Positions 7,402-14,990 of a stretch of DNA of 23,894 nt are shown in pieces; the stretch's first letter is position 1; every line of letters starts with the position of its first letter. This stretch comes from CAZOWW01 sp964583765. Lineage in GTDB: Bacteria > Actinomycetota > Actinomycetes > Actinomycetales > Kineosporiaceae. The notes under the pieces are model-generated. The model ran no database searches and was not told the origin of the DNA. It saw only the letters and a list, made by a program, of their open reading frames with translations. The translations under genes were made by a program, and so were the position numbers. The stretch spans positions 1 through 23,894 of the forward strand of contig CAZOWW010000093.1 in the NCBI GenBank assembly GCA_964583765.1, read 5' to 3'.

Positions 7402-7770
7402 CAGTCCACCTTCGGGGTCGGGCCGGCCCTCGGGACGTGGCCGGGATCTCCTGGAGGAGCACCGCAGCGGCTCGCCAGGACGACCGTCGTGGGACCGTTC
7501 CGGAGATCCGCGCGGCCTGATCGTGTCATCTCCCGGGACGGCGGGACCAACGGCCCCGCCGGGGAGCCCGTGGCCTCGGTCCCAAGGCCTGCCGAGTCGG
7601 GGCAAAGCGCTCCTCGCCCCCGGGGGTCGTCGAGGGCTCGGGTGCGGGCACCGGGACGAGGGGGCAGACCCACGGGATCGCGAAGATTCGGGAGTCTTCC
7701 GTCCTGGATACGCCCAGTTCCCCGTGTCGTGCGCTCTGCCCGGATACTGGTAGCGCGAACGGAGGCGACG
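7402..7770. other. Divergent intergenic region, lipoprotein / amidotransferase
   Basis: 369 bp without a credible gene; open frames in it are antisense or leader extensions of neighbours. GATACT at 7743-7748 is a possible -10 for the amidotransferase-glnE operon, but no matching -35 is evident. I see no clear operator. Confidence 0.4.
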
Positions 7771-8610
7771 ATGCAGCAGACCGAGCCGGCGCGACCGGTG
7801 TTCGTGGTGCAGCACGAGGACGAGGCGGGGCTGGGTCGGCTCACCGGCCGACTGGGACCGGTGCGTCTGTTCCGGCCGGACCTGGGACGGCCGCTGCCCG
7901 ACCCCGAGGAACTTCCCGACTGCGCCGGCCTGGTGGTGTTGGGCGGCGTCTACGGGGTCTGGGACGACGACGTCTGGCCGTGGCTGCCCGCGACCCGCGC
8001 CCTGCTCGCCCGTGCCGTCGCCGCGGGGGTGCCGACCCTGGGCATCTGTCTCGGTGCCCAACTGCTGGCCGCGGCGGCCGGTGGCCTGGTCGACCAGGGC
8101 GAGGCCGGCTACGAGGTGGGCGTGACCGAGGTGGCGCTGGCACCCGCCGCAGCCTCGGACCGCCTGTTCGGCCAGGTGCGTCTGCGCCACGGGGACCGTC
8201 TCGAGGTCGTGCAGTGTCATCGGGACGCGGTGCTGGAACTCCCGCCGGGGAGCACCCTGCTCGCCGTCGGCGGTCAGTACCCGTACCAGGCGTTCCGGGT
8301 GGGGGACTGGGCGTGGGGTGTGCAGTACCACCCGGAGGTGCTCCCGGAGGACTTCACCGTGTGGACGGCCGACCCGTCGCCGGAGATGCTGCGGTCGGCG
8401 CCGGACCTCGACGCGGTCACCGTCCGGATGCACGACGCCGAGGAACGGCTCGCCGCGCTCGCGGAGAGCCATGCGGCGGCATTCCGAGCCGTCCTGCGCG
8501 CGCGCGGGTCCCTCCTGCCTCTCCCGGTGGACAACGCCGGATATCCCGACGGGCTGCCTGAATCCGGGCTGAGAGCGGCCGCGGCCGGCGGTGCGGACAC
8601 GACCTCGTGA
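7771..8610 (+). CDS. Class I glutamine amidotransferase (GATase1) domain protein
   Basis: A 279-residue stand-alone triad-type glutamine amidotransferase. The nucleophile is in TLGICLGAQLLA (Cys93), and the His-Glu pair is in GVQYHPEV (H187, E189). The oxyanion-side GG is in VVLGGVYGVWDDD (58-67), and QCHRD (149-152) occupies the position of the family's (Q/W)(W/C)H.D segment. It resembles the guaA-like/YfeJ-type stand-alone group, whose acceptor substrates are mostly unknown. ATG 7771 has GGAGG 5 bp upstream. The final ~60 residues include a predicted helix (HDAEERLAALAESHAAAFRAV) and a disordered tail. The stop overlaps the glnE start (GTGA, 8607-8610), implying translational coupling and a nitrogen or glutamine link. 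Confidence 0.93.
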   Translation: MQQTEPARPVFVVQHEDEAGLGRLTGRLGPVRLFRPDLGRPLPDPEELPDCAGLVVLGGVYGVWDDDVWPWLPATRALLARAVAAGVPTLGICLGAQLLAAAAGGLVDQGEAGYEVGVTEVALAPAAASDRLFGQVRLRHGDRLEVVQCHRDAVLELPPGSTLLAVGGQYPYQAFRVGDWAWGVQYHPEVLPEDFTVWTADPSPEMLRSAPDLDAVTVRMHDAEERLAALAESHAAAFRAVLRARGSLLPLPVDNAGYPDGLPESGLRAAAAGGADTTS

Positions 8611-11600
8611 GCACGGACGCCCGGGCCCGGACGCTGGCCGGTCAACTCGTCCGCCTCGGGTTCGTCGAGGTCGACCGTGCCCTCGCCCTGCTCGCCGAGC
8701 CGGTCATGGCAGGGCTCGTCGACCCGCTGGAGGACGTCTTCGAGGACGGACTCCTCGTGGCGCTCGGCGCGGTCCCTGATCCCGACCTGGCCCTGGGCGC
8801 CCTGGTGCGCATGCTCGAGGGCCTCTCCTCGCCACCGCCCCGACCCGCGCCTAGCCTGCCGGTGGGCTGGAACCCGGACGGCGCCGCGCCCGCCCGGTTC
8901 CCCGGTCCGGCCCCCGTGCTGGGTCCGGCGGTGAACGGTGGCCCGGGCGACCGGATGCCGCTGCCGGCGTCGCGGGGGAGCGATCTGGCCCGCGTGCGTG
9001 CCGTGCTGCGTTCCGGCGGTCCGGTGCGCGACCGGCTGCTGGCGGTCCTCGGTGCCTCCGCCGCGCTCGGGGACCATCTGGCCGTGCATCCCGAACACTG
9101 GGTGCACTTCCTGGAGGATCGTCCGCTCGAGCCCCCGGGCAGCCCGGACGACGGCAACGCCATCCGGGTGCGACGGGACCAGGCCGACGAGGTGCGGGCC
9201 GACCTGCTGCGGGCCGTGCACGCCGATCCGCGGGCCGAACGGCCGGTCACGGGCCTGGACCCGGAGACCGCGGCGTCAGCGCTGCGGATCGCCTACCGGG
9301 GGCGGCTCGTGGGCATCGCCGCACGTGACCTGACGGCGCCCGACCCTGCGGCCGCGATGCCGGCCGTCGCGCGGGAACTGGCCGACCTGGCCTCGGCCGC
9401 GCTGGAGACCGCGCTGGCGGTGGCGCGGGCGCAGCTTCCCCCGGGGAGCCCGGACTGCCGGCTCGCGGTCATCGGCATGGGCAAGTGCGGGGGGAGCGAG
9501 CTCAACTACGTCAGCGACGTCGACGTGATCTACGTGGTGGAGCCGCTCGACCTGCAGGCGCCCGGGGCCGAGCAGGAGGCGATCGAGGTGGGCTCCCGCC
9601 TCGCGGCGGCACTGGCCCGGATCTGTTCGGCGGTCACCGTGGACGGCACGCTCTGGCCGGTGGACGCCGCCCTGCGGCCGGAGGGCAAGAGCGGTCCGCT
9701 CGTGCGGACCCTGGCCAGCCATGTCTCGTACTACCGGCAGTGGGCGCAGACCTGGGAGTTCCAGGCCCTGCTGAAGGCCCGGCCGGTCGCCGGGGACCGC
9801 GAGCTGGCCCTGGACTACCTGAACGCACTGCGCCCGATGGTCTGGCGGGCGGCCGAGCGCGACCACTTCGTCGAGGACGTGCAGGCCATGCGCCGCCGCG
9901 TGGAGCAGCACGTGCCACGCAAGGACGCCGACCGTCAGCTCAAGCTCGGTCCCGGCGGGCTGCGGGACGTGGAGTTCAGCGTGCAGTTGCTGCAACTCGT
10001 GCACGGCCGGGCGGACTCGCGGCTGCGCACGGGCAACACCCTGGACGCACTGGAGGCGTTGAGCACCTACGGGTACGTGGGCCGCGACGACGCGGCGGAA
10101 ATGGACCGCGCCTACCGCACCCTGCGGGTGCTGGAGCACCGGATCCAGCTGTTCCGGCTCCGGCGCACGCACGTGGTTCCCGATGCCCCGACCGATCTGC
10201 GCCGGCTCGGGCGGTCGTTCGGTTTCCACGCGGACCCCCCGCGGGAACTGGTCGACCTGTGGCGGCGCAGTGCCCGGCGCGTCCGCCGCCTGCACGAGAA
10301 GCTCTTTTACCGGCCGTTGCTGGCGGCGGCGGCGCGCCTGACCACCGACGAGGTGCGCCTGACCCCCGAGGCGGCCAAGGCGCGCCTCAGCGCCCTGGGC
10401 TACCGGGACCCGGACGGCGCGATGCGTCACCTCACCGCGCTCACCTCGGGCGTGAGCCGGCGGGCGGCGATCCAGCGGCAGCTCCTGGCGGTGATGCTGG
10501 GGTGGTTCGCCGACGGGGCCGACCCGGACGCGGGGCTGCTCGCCTTCCGCCGGGTGAGCGAGGAACTGGGCACCACGCACTGGTACCTCAAGATGTTGCG
10601 GGACTCCGGGGCGGCCGCCGAGCGGATGGCCCTGGTGCTGTCCTCGAGTCGCCTGGTGGTGGGTCTGCTGGAGAAGGGCCCCGAGGCGGTGGCGCTCTTC
10701 GGTGACGACGCGGCACTCGCCCCGCGCTCGGGGGAGGCGGTTCTCGGCTGGTCGCGGCACGCCGCCTCCCGGCACACCGACGACCCGAAGGCGCTCGCCG
10801 TGGCCGCCCGGGCGGTGCGCCGCCGGGAGATCGTCCGGACGGCGATCGCCGACATCGTGGGCCGGATCGACCTGGATGCCGTGGGCCGGGCCCTCTCGGA
10901 CGCCGCGGTGGCCGCCCTGGACGGCGGCCTGCGGGCCGCGCAACTGGCCGTGGCCCCCCGTTTCGGCGGGGAACTACCGGTGCGGGTGCTGATCGTCGCG
11001 ATGGGGCGGCTCGGCGGCGGGGAGGCCGGCTACTCCAGCGACGCGGACGTCATGTTCATCCACGAGCCGGTGCCGGGTGCCGACCAGCAGCAGGCCAATG
11101 CGGCGGCCATGGCGGTACTCAGCGAGTTGCGGCTGTTGCTGTCCGAACCGGGCCCCGAGCCCGCCCTGGACGTGGATCCCGACCTGCGTCCGGAGGGCCG
11201 CAACGGGCCGCTCGTGCGCAGCCTCGGCTCGTACGCGGAGTACTACGCCCGTTGGTCCTCCCCCTGGGAGGCGCAGGCCCTGACCCGGGCGGTGCCGGTG
11301 ATCGGCGAGGAGGACCTGGCTCGCCGATTCGTGGAGCTGGTGGATCCCCTGCGCTGGCCGGACGGCGGCCTGCCCGAGGCCGCGGTGCGGGAGATCCGTC
11401 GGATCAAGGCCCGGGTCGAGTCCGAGCGGCTCCCGCGGGGGGTCAGCCCCTACCGCCACCTCAAGCTCGGGCGCGGTGGCCTGGCGGACGTGGAGTGGAC
11501 CGTGCAGTTGCTCCAGCTCCAGCACGCCCACGAGGTGCCCGCGCTGCGGACGAGTTCGACGCTGCGGGGACTGCACGCCGCGGTCGCCGCGGGGTTGCTC

Positions 11601-11843
11601 GCCGCCGCGGATGGGGAGGTGCTCGAGACCGCCTGGCGGCTGGCCTCGCGACTGCGCAATGCGGCCATGCTTTGGCGCGGCAACGCCTCGGACGTCCTGC
11701 CGACGCACGTGCGGGACCTGGACGGCATGGCCCGGCTGATCGGCTTCCCGCCGGCGCGCACGGAGCTGCTGGAGGAGGAGTACCAGCGGGCCACCCGGCG
11801 TGCGCGTGCCGTCGTGGAACGGGTCTTCTACGACGGTCTGTGA
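8607..11843 (+). CDS. glnE: Bifunctional glutamine synthetase adenylyltransferase/adenylyl-removing enzyme
   Basis: A 1078-residue GlnE, which adds AMP to (and phosphorolytically removes it from) the adenylylation Tyr of GlnA1-type glutamine synthetase. Two nucleotidyltransferase domains are visible. The first (adenylyl-removing) carries GMGKCGGSELNYVSDVDVIY near residues 290-309. The second (adenylyltransferase) carries GRLGGGEAGYSSDADVMF near 797-815. Each is followed by a helical GlnD/PII-uptake-like region with LKLGPGGLRDVEFSVQLLQL and LKLGRGGLADVEWTVQLLQL respectively. Both catalytic Asp pairs (SD.D) are intact. GTG 8607 overlaps the amidotransferase stop by 4 bp. The length is normal for an actinobacterial GlnE. 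Its target, a Tyr-containing glnA1, is not in this window, and the GlnA2 here lacks the site. Confidence 0.97.
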   Translation: MSTDARARTLAGQLVRLGFVEVDRALALLAEPVMAGLVDPLEDVFEDGLLVALGAVPDPDLALGALVRMLEGLSSPPPRPAPSLPVGWNPDGAAPARFPGPAPVLGPAVNGGPGDRMPLPASRGSDLARVRAVLRSGGPVRDRLLAVLGASAALGDHLAVHPEHWVHFLEDRPLEPPGSPDDGNAIRVRRDQADEVRADLLRAVHADPRAERPVTGLDPETAASALRIAYRGRLVGIAARDLTAPDPAAAMPAVARELADLASAALETALAVARAQLPPGSPDCRLAVIGMGKCGGSELNYVSDVDVIYVVEPLDLQAPGAEQEAIEVGSRLAAALARICSAVTVDGTLWPVDAALRPEGKSGPLVRTLASHVSYYRQWAQTWEFQALLKARPVAGDRELALDYLNALRPMVWRAAERDHFVEDVQAMRRRVEQHVPRKDADRQLKLGPGGLRDVEFSVQLLQLVHGRADSRLRTGNTLDALEALSTYGYVGRDDAAEMDRAYRTLRVLEHRIQLFRLRRTHVVPDAPTDLRRLGRSFGFHADPPRELVDLWRRSARRVRRLHEKLFYRPLLAAAARLTTDEVRLTPEAAKARLSALGYRDPDGAMRHLTALTSGVSRRAAIQRQLLAVMLGWFADGADPDAGLLAFRRVSEELGTTHWYLKMLRDSGAAAERMALVLSSSRLVVGLLEKGPEAVALFGDDAALAPRSGEAVLGWSRHAASRHTDDPKALAVAARAVRRREIVRTAIADIVGRIDLDAVGRALSDAAVAALDGGLRAAQLAVAPRFGGELPVRVLIVAMGRLGGGEAGYSSDADVMFIHEPVPGADQQQANAAAMAVLSELRLLLSEPGPEPALDVDPDLRPEGRNGPLVRSLGSYAEYYARWSSPWEAQALTRAVPVIGEEDLARRFVELVDPLRWPDGGLPEAAVREIRRIKARVESERLPRGVSPYRHLKLGRGGLADVEWTVQLLQLQHAHEVPALRTSSTLRGLHAAVAAGLLAAADGEVLETAWRLASRLRNAAMLWRGNASDVLPTHVRDLDGMARLIGFPPARTELLEEEYQRATRRARAVVERVFYDGL

Positions 11844-11895
11844 ATCGTCGGCGTACCCAAATACCTTCACCAGGTTCGGTATCGTCGACGCGTTC

Positions 11896-11913
11896 CGGCG
11901 CGAGGCCGCGCCG
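11896..11913 (+). other. Small hairpin between glnE and the beta-glucosidase gene
   Basis: CGGCGCG (11896-11902) pairs with CGCGCCG (11907-11913) over a 4-nt loop. It may be a weak terminator of the amidotransferase-glnE operon. No stronger terminator is seen in the 89-bp gap, so some read-through into the glucosidase gene is possible. Confidence 0.35.
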
Positions 11914-11932
11914 ACCGTCCCAGGGAGCCCGT

Positions 11933-13327
11933 ATGACGGCGTCGAACCTGCCCTTTCCCGCCGACTTCCTCTGGGGCGCGGCGACCGCGGCCTACCAGAT
12001 CGAAGGTGCCGTCACGGAGGACGGGCGCGGCCCGTCGATCTGGGACACCTTCAGCCACACGCCGGGGGCCGTGGAGCGGGGCGAGAACGGGGATGTGGCC
12101 TGCGACCACTACCACCGCTGGCCCGAGGACGTCGCTTTGATGCGGGAGCTCGGCCTGCGCGGGTACCGGTTCTCGGTGTCCTGGTCCCGCGTGCAGCCCG
12201 AGGGCACGGGCGCGGTCAACCGGCCTGGGCTGGACTTCTACGCGAGGCTCGTGGACGCGCTCCTGGAGGCCGGGATCACCCCGGCCCTCACGCTCTACCA
12301 CTGGGATCTGCCGCAGGCGCTGGAGGACGGCGGTGGCTGGTGTTCCCGGGACACCGCGGCCCGGTTCGCGGACTACGCGGCGGTGGTGTTCGGTGAGTTC
12401 GGCGACCGCGTGCCGTTGTGGATCACCCTGAACGAGCCCTTCTGCTCCTCGTTCGTCGGGTACGGGGAGGGGCGGCACGCCCCCGGCGTGCGATCCGGGG
12501 AGGGGGCGCTCGCCGCGGCCCACCACCTGCTGCTGGCGCACGGTCTGGCGGTGGAGGCGATGCGCGGGGCCGCCGGCAGCGGACACCCGGCCCGGTTCGG
12601 CATCACCCTCAACGTGCACGACACGCTTCCGGCCGGGGACGGCGAGGCGGACCGGGCGGCGGTGCGGCGGTCGGACTGCCAGAACAACCGGGTGTTCCTC
12701 GACCCGCTCCTGGCCGGGCGGTACCCGCGGGCGGAGCAGGAGACCTGGCCCGGTCTGACCGACTGGGGTTTCCGCCGGGACGGTGACCTCGACGTGATCG
12801 GCACGCCCCTGGACTTCCTCGGCGTGAACACGTACTTCCCGGCCTACGTCGCCGACCGCCCGCGTGTCGAGCCGGATCCCGCGCGGCGCATCGCCACGGA
12901 CATCGGCGTCGTCGAGGTGCCCCCGGCCGGACTGTCGCGCACGGCGATGGGGTGGCCGGTGGAGCCCGAGATCATGTACCGCCTCCTGGGTTGGCTGCGG
13001 GCGGACTACCCGGAGCTGCCGCCCGTCTACATCACCGAGAACGGGATCGCCTGCCACGACGTCGTCGGCCCCGACGGCATCGTGCACGACGGGGACCGCA
13101 TCTCCTACCTCGATGGCCACCTGCGCGCACTGCGCCGGGCCATGGCCGAGGGCGCGGACGTGCGTGGCTACTTCGCCTGGTCACTCATGGACAACTTCGA
13201 GTGGGCCCGAGGGTTCGGGATGCGGTTCGGTCTGGTCCAGGTCGACTACGGGACCCTCGCCCGCACGCCCAAGGACAGCTTCGCCTGGTACCGCGAGGTG
13301 ATCCGGGCCGGCGGACTGCCCGGGTGA
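11933..13327 (+). CDS. Family GH1 beta-glucosidase
   Basis: A 464-residue cytoplasmic retaining beta-glycosidase of family GH1, with no signal peptide. It probably hydrolyses cellobiose and related beta-glucosides taken up by the cell. It opens with the family signature FPADFLWGAATAAYQIEGA (about 7-25). The acid/base Glu is E168 in TLNEPF, and the nucleophile is E369 in YITENG. Further landmarks are YRFSVSWSRVQP, LYHWDLPQAL, FLGVNTYFP and FAWSLMDNFEWA..F. Full length and no broken motif. ATG 11933 has GGGAG 5 bp upstream and directly precedes the GH1 signature. It lies 89 bp after glnE on the same strand. No CebR/LacI-type operator (TGGGAGCGCTCCCA) is visible upstream. It functionally complements the extracellular xylan/cellulose-binding enzymes at either side of the window. 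Confidence 0.95.
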   Translation: MTASNLPFPADFLWGAATAAYQIEGAVTEDGRGPSIWDTFSHTPGAVERGENGDVACDHYHRWPEDVALMRELGLRGYRFSVSWSRVQPEGTGAVNRPGLDFYARLVDALLEAGITPALTLYHWDLPQALEDGGGWCSRDTAARFADYAAVVFGEFGDRVPLWITLNEPFCSSFVGYGEGRHAPGVRSGEGALAAAHHLLLAHGLAVEAMRGAAGSGHPARFGITLNVHDTLPAGDGEADRAAVRRSDCQNNRVFLDPLLAGRYPRAEQETWPGLTDWGFRRDGDLDVIGTPLDFLGVNTYFPAYVADRPRVEPDPARRIATDIGVVEVPPAGLSRTAMGWPVEPEIMYRLLGWLRADYPELPPVYITENGIACHDVVGPDGIVHDGDRISYLDGHLRALRRAMAEGADVRGYFAWSLMDNFEWARGFGMRFGLVQVDYGTLARTPKDSFAWYREVIRAGGLPG

Positions 13328-13362
13328 GCTCGGCGTCCCACCGGGCCCGGAGCCGACGGAGG

Positions 13363-13396
13363 TGAGCCGGCCGGTCCTCGTCGACCGGCCGGCTCA
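13363..13396. terminator. Bidirectional hairpin terminator, beta-glucosidase / SDR
   Basis: A perfect 14-bp stem (13363-13376 with 13383-13396) with a 6-nt loop lies between the convergent glucosidase and dehydrogenase genes. Confidence 0.88.
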
Positions 13397-13450
13397 TGTC
13401 GCCGCGCCGCGGAGCAGAACGACTGTCGCCGCGCCGCGGGGAGTACGACC
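13397..13450. repeat. 27-bp tandem duplication beside the terminator
   Basis: TGTCGCCGCGCCGCGG occurs at 13397-13412 and again at 13424-13439, giving a 27-bp period. The rest of the unit (roughly G.AG.A.GAC.) is also partly conserved. It ends 9 bp before the SDR stop codon. Confidence 0.75.
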
Positions 13451-13458
13451 GCCGCCGC

Positions 13459-14232
13459 TCAGCGGGGCAGCACGACGCCCGTGAGCTCGGCCAGAGCGGT
13501 GAGCAGACCGTCCTGCACGGCCAGATCCGAGGCTGCCGGGTTGGCGGTCAGTTCCGCCTGCCGCTTGAAGTAGCGCCCGGTCACCGTGGCCGCCGGGTCG
13601 TCGCTGGTGGCCAGCCAGACCTGGGTCGCGGCGCCCTCGGGCAGGTCGTCGGTGGCGTTCGGGCCGCCGAGCTTCGTGCGGATCCACCCCGGGTCGACCG
13701 CCGTGGTCAGCACCTCGGGCCAGAGCCGGGCGACCGCGAAGGCGAGCACGACGTCGTAGAGCTTGGAGTCGCTGTACGCCTGCATGCCGTTCCACGGCTT
13801 GCGCTCGTACTGCAGGTCGGCCAGGTCGGCCACGCCGTCCGCCTCGAGACCCGAGGTGAGGTAGATCAGGCGCCGTGGCCGGGGCAGGAGCGCCGTGAGC
13901 AGGTACGGCGCCACCGTGTTGACGTGGAGGATGCGCTCGATCCCGTCCACGGTCACGCCGCGTTCGGGGATCCCGCCGCCGATTCCCGCGTTGTGGATGA
14001 TGACGTCGAACGGTCCGTACTCCACGGCCTCAGCGGCGAGCGAACGTGTCTGGGCCACGGAGGCCAGGTCGCCGACGACCGCGCCGATGGCTCCCGGGAC
14101 CGCGGCGAGAGCGTCCGCGGCCCGCTCCTGGGTGCGTCCGTGGAGCAGGACGCGATGGCCGGCGGCGACGAGATCGGCCGCCGCGCGGCGCCCGATCCCG
14201 TCGGACGATCCGGTGATGAAGACAGTGACCAC
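13459..14232 (-). CDS. Short-chain dehydrogenase/reductase (SDR)
   Basis: A 257-residue classical SDR with a Rossmann fold for NAD(P)(H). The cofactor loop is TGSSDGIG (7-14), the structural NAG is in IIHNAGIG (N81), and the catalytic residues are S127 (YLTSG), Y153 and K157 (YSDSK), followed by DPGWIRTKL. HGRTQER after the second beta-strand suggests NADP preference (Arg33). Substrate cannot be inferred; the overall style is that of retinol-dehydrogenase-like or ketoreductase-like SDRs. GTG 14232 is chosen because the fold starts immediately after it (VTVFITG) and AAAGG lies 8 bp upstream. A longer in-frame reading to 14667 runs through a DNA tandem repeat and gives a meaningless repeated peptide. 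The gene is convergent with the glucosidase. Confidence 0.92.
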   Translation of the reverse strand: MVTVFITGSSDGIGRRAAADLVAAGHRVLLHGRTQERAADALAAVPGAIGAVVGDLASVAQTRSLAAEAVEYGPFDVIIHNAGIGGGIPERGVTVDGIERILHVNTVAPYLLTALLPRPRRLIYLTSGLEADGVADLADLQYERKPWNGMQAYSDSKLYDVVLAFAVARLWPEVLTTAVDPGWIRTKLGGPNATDDLPEGAATQVWLATSDDPAATVTGRYFKRQAELTANPAASDLAVQDGLLTALAELTGVVLPR

Positions 14233-14258
14233 GAGAAGCGCCTTTCTCCGTGTCTGTT

Positions 14259-14358
14259 GGGGCACCGAGTCTTTCGGGGCACCGACCTGCGGTGCGGAGC
14301 CTGTTGGGGCACCGACCTGCGGTGTGGAGCCTGTTGGGGCACCGACCTGCGGTGTGGA
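14259..14358. repeat. 30-bp tandem repeat upstream of the SDR gene
   Basis: Two full 30-bp units (14276-14305, 14306-14335) and a 23-bp partial unit (14336-14358) are nearly identical. A degenerate unit starts at 14259. Each begins GGGGCACCGACCTGCGGTG. The array starts 27 bp upstream of the SDR start codon, in the position of its promoter or leader. Confidence 0.9.
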
Positions 14359-14464
14359 CCGGGCACCACCCTGACCGAACAGCGCGGTGCGGAGGTGAAG
14401 GTAGCCCAGGCACACCCCCGCGGGCGCGGTAAGCCGGTGTGATTCCGTACTTCCACTCGGGATT

Positions 14465-14527
14465 GGGATCGCCCGTCCTGCCCGTGAGATCGCCCGTCCG
14501 GCCGATGGGATCACCCGTCGGCAGCAG
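14465..14527. repeat. Three 21-bp iterons with core GGGATCGCCCGT
   Basis: The core (G/G)(G/A)GATC(G/A)CCCGT occurs at 14465-14476, 14486-14497 and 14507-14518, exactly 21 bp apart (two helical turns). Bases between cores are only partly conserved. The related GGGATCGCCCGA recurs once at 14719-14730 and at 16484-16495, at the start of each duplicated collagen-gene promoter region. The array lies in the 758-bp gap between the divergent SDR and first collagen-like gene. It could be a protein-binding array; the regulator is unknown. Confidence 0.65.
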
Positions 14528-14790
14528 AGCCGGGTACTCACCGGCTGTCTCCGGAACAGAGCTCCTCGATCCCGCTTGGGAGACCCGGCGTGGGCCTTCC
14601 GGCCCGGTGGAAGGTGGCCGAAGGCCTGGTCAGGGGAGAGGCCGGCACCTGGTGGACGTGTCCGCACCTCGTTCCGGTGGGCCCGTTCCCGGGGGCGGCG
14701 GCAGGTGACGGTGCGAACGGGATCGCCCGAACGGGTGGTTCCGGCGCTAGGCCGAACGGGTGAACGGAGGGCCCAATTCGCGACCGAGGG

Positions 14791-14819
14791 TCAAGTCCGG
14801 GCATGCGAGTGGCCGATCA
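14791..14819 (+). promoter_or_regulatory. Candidate sigma-28 (FliA)-like promoter of collagen-like gene 1
   Basis: TCAAGTCC (14791-14798) and GCCGATCA (14812-14819) resemble the sigma-28 consensus TAAAGTTT-N11-GCCGATAA, though the spacer is 13 rather than 11. The whole element is conserved in the second copy. It would give a 5' leader of about 165 nt. Spacing is the weak point. Confidence 0.4.
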
Positions 14820-14850
14820 CAGCGGCGACGTACCGAACCGGCTCGGCGGT

Positions 14851-14976
14851 TTCTGGTCCCCGCGTGGTGACACCGTTCTGGTCTCCGCTCGGTGACACCG
14901 CCTGCCGGTGTGGATGTCGAGTTCCGTCGGTGACGGCGGACACGTCCGTGAACGGGATCTCCGGGAGAGCCCGGAG
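14851..14976 (+). promoter_or_regulatory. Structured leader of collagen-like gene 1: 25-bp tandem repeat and hairpin at the ribosome-binding site
   Basis: Two 25-bp direct repeats (14851-14875 and 14876-14900) share TTCTGGTC(C/T)CCG and GGTGACACCG. Further down, CTCCGGG (14959-14965) can pair with CCCGGAG (14970-14976) over AGAG. The right arm contains the upstream half of the purine-rich GGAGGAAGGG before ATG 14991. Both features are kept in the second gene, so post-transcriptional control is possible. No known riboswitch was recognised. Confidence 0.45.
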
Positions 14977-14990
14977 GAAGGGACATCACC

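Noticed and set aside
4915..8610. 1231-codon plus-strand open frame running into the amidotransferase gene
   Set aside because: The part before 7771 is antisense to the lipoprotein and proline-rich protein genes, is Arg/Gly/Pro-rich and has no domain. The amidotransferase starts at ATG 7771 with a good ribosome-binding site.
9276..10943. 555-codon open frame antisense to glnE
   Set aside because: It is a high-GC shadow frame; glnE is intact with both nucleotidyltransferase motifs.
11862..11883. ATACC ... GGTAT inverted arms before the beta-glucosidase as a LacI-type operator
   Set aside because: Only 5 bp of symmetry, with a non-symmetric 12-bp centre and no resemblance to known cellobiose-regulator operators.
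14259..14527. CRISPR-like direct repeats
   Set aside because: Units are head-to-tail tandem copies without unique spacers of constant length, and no cas genes are present.
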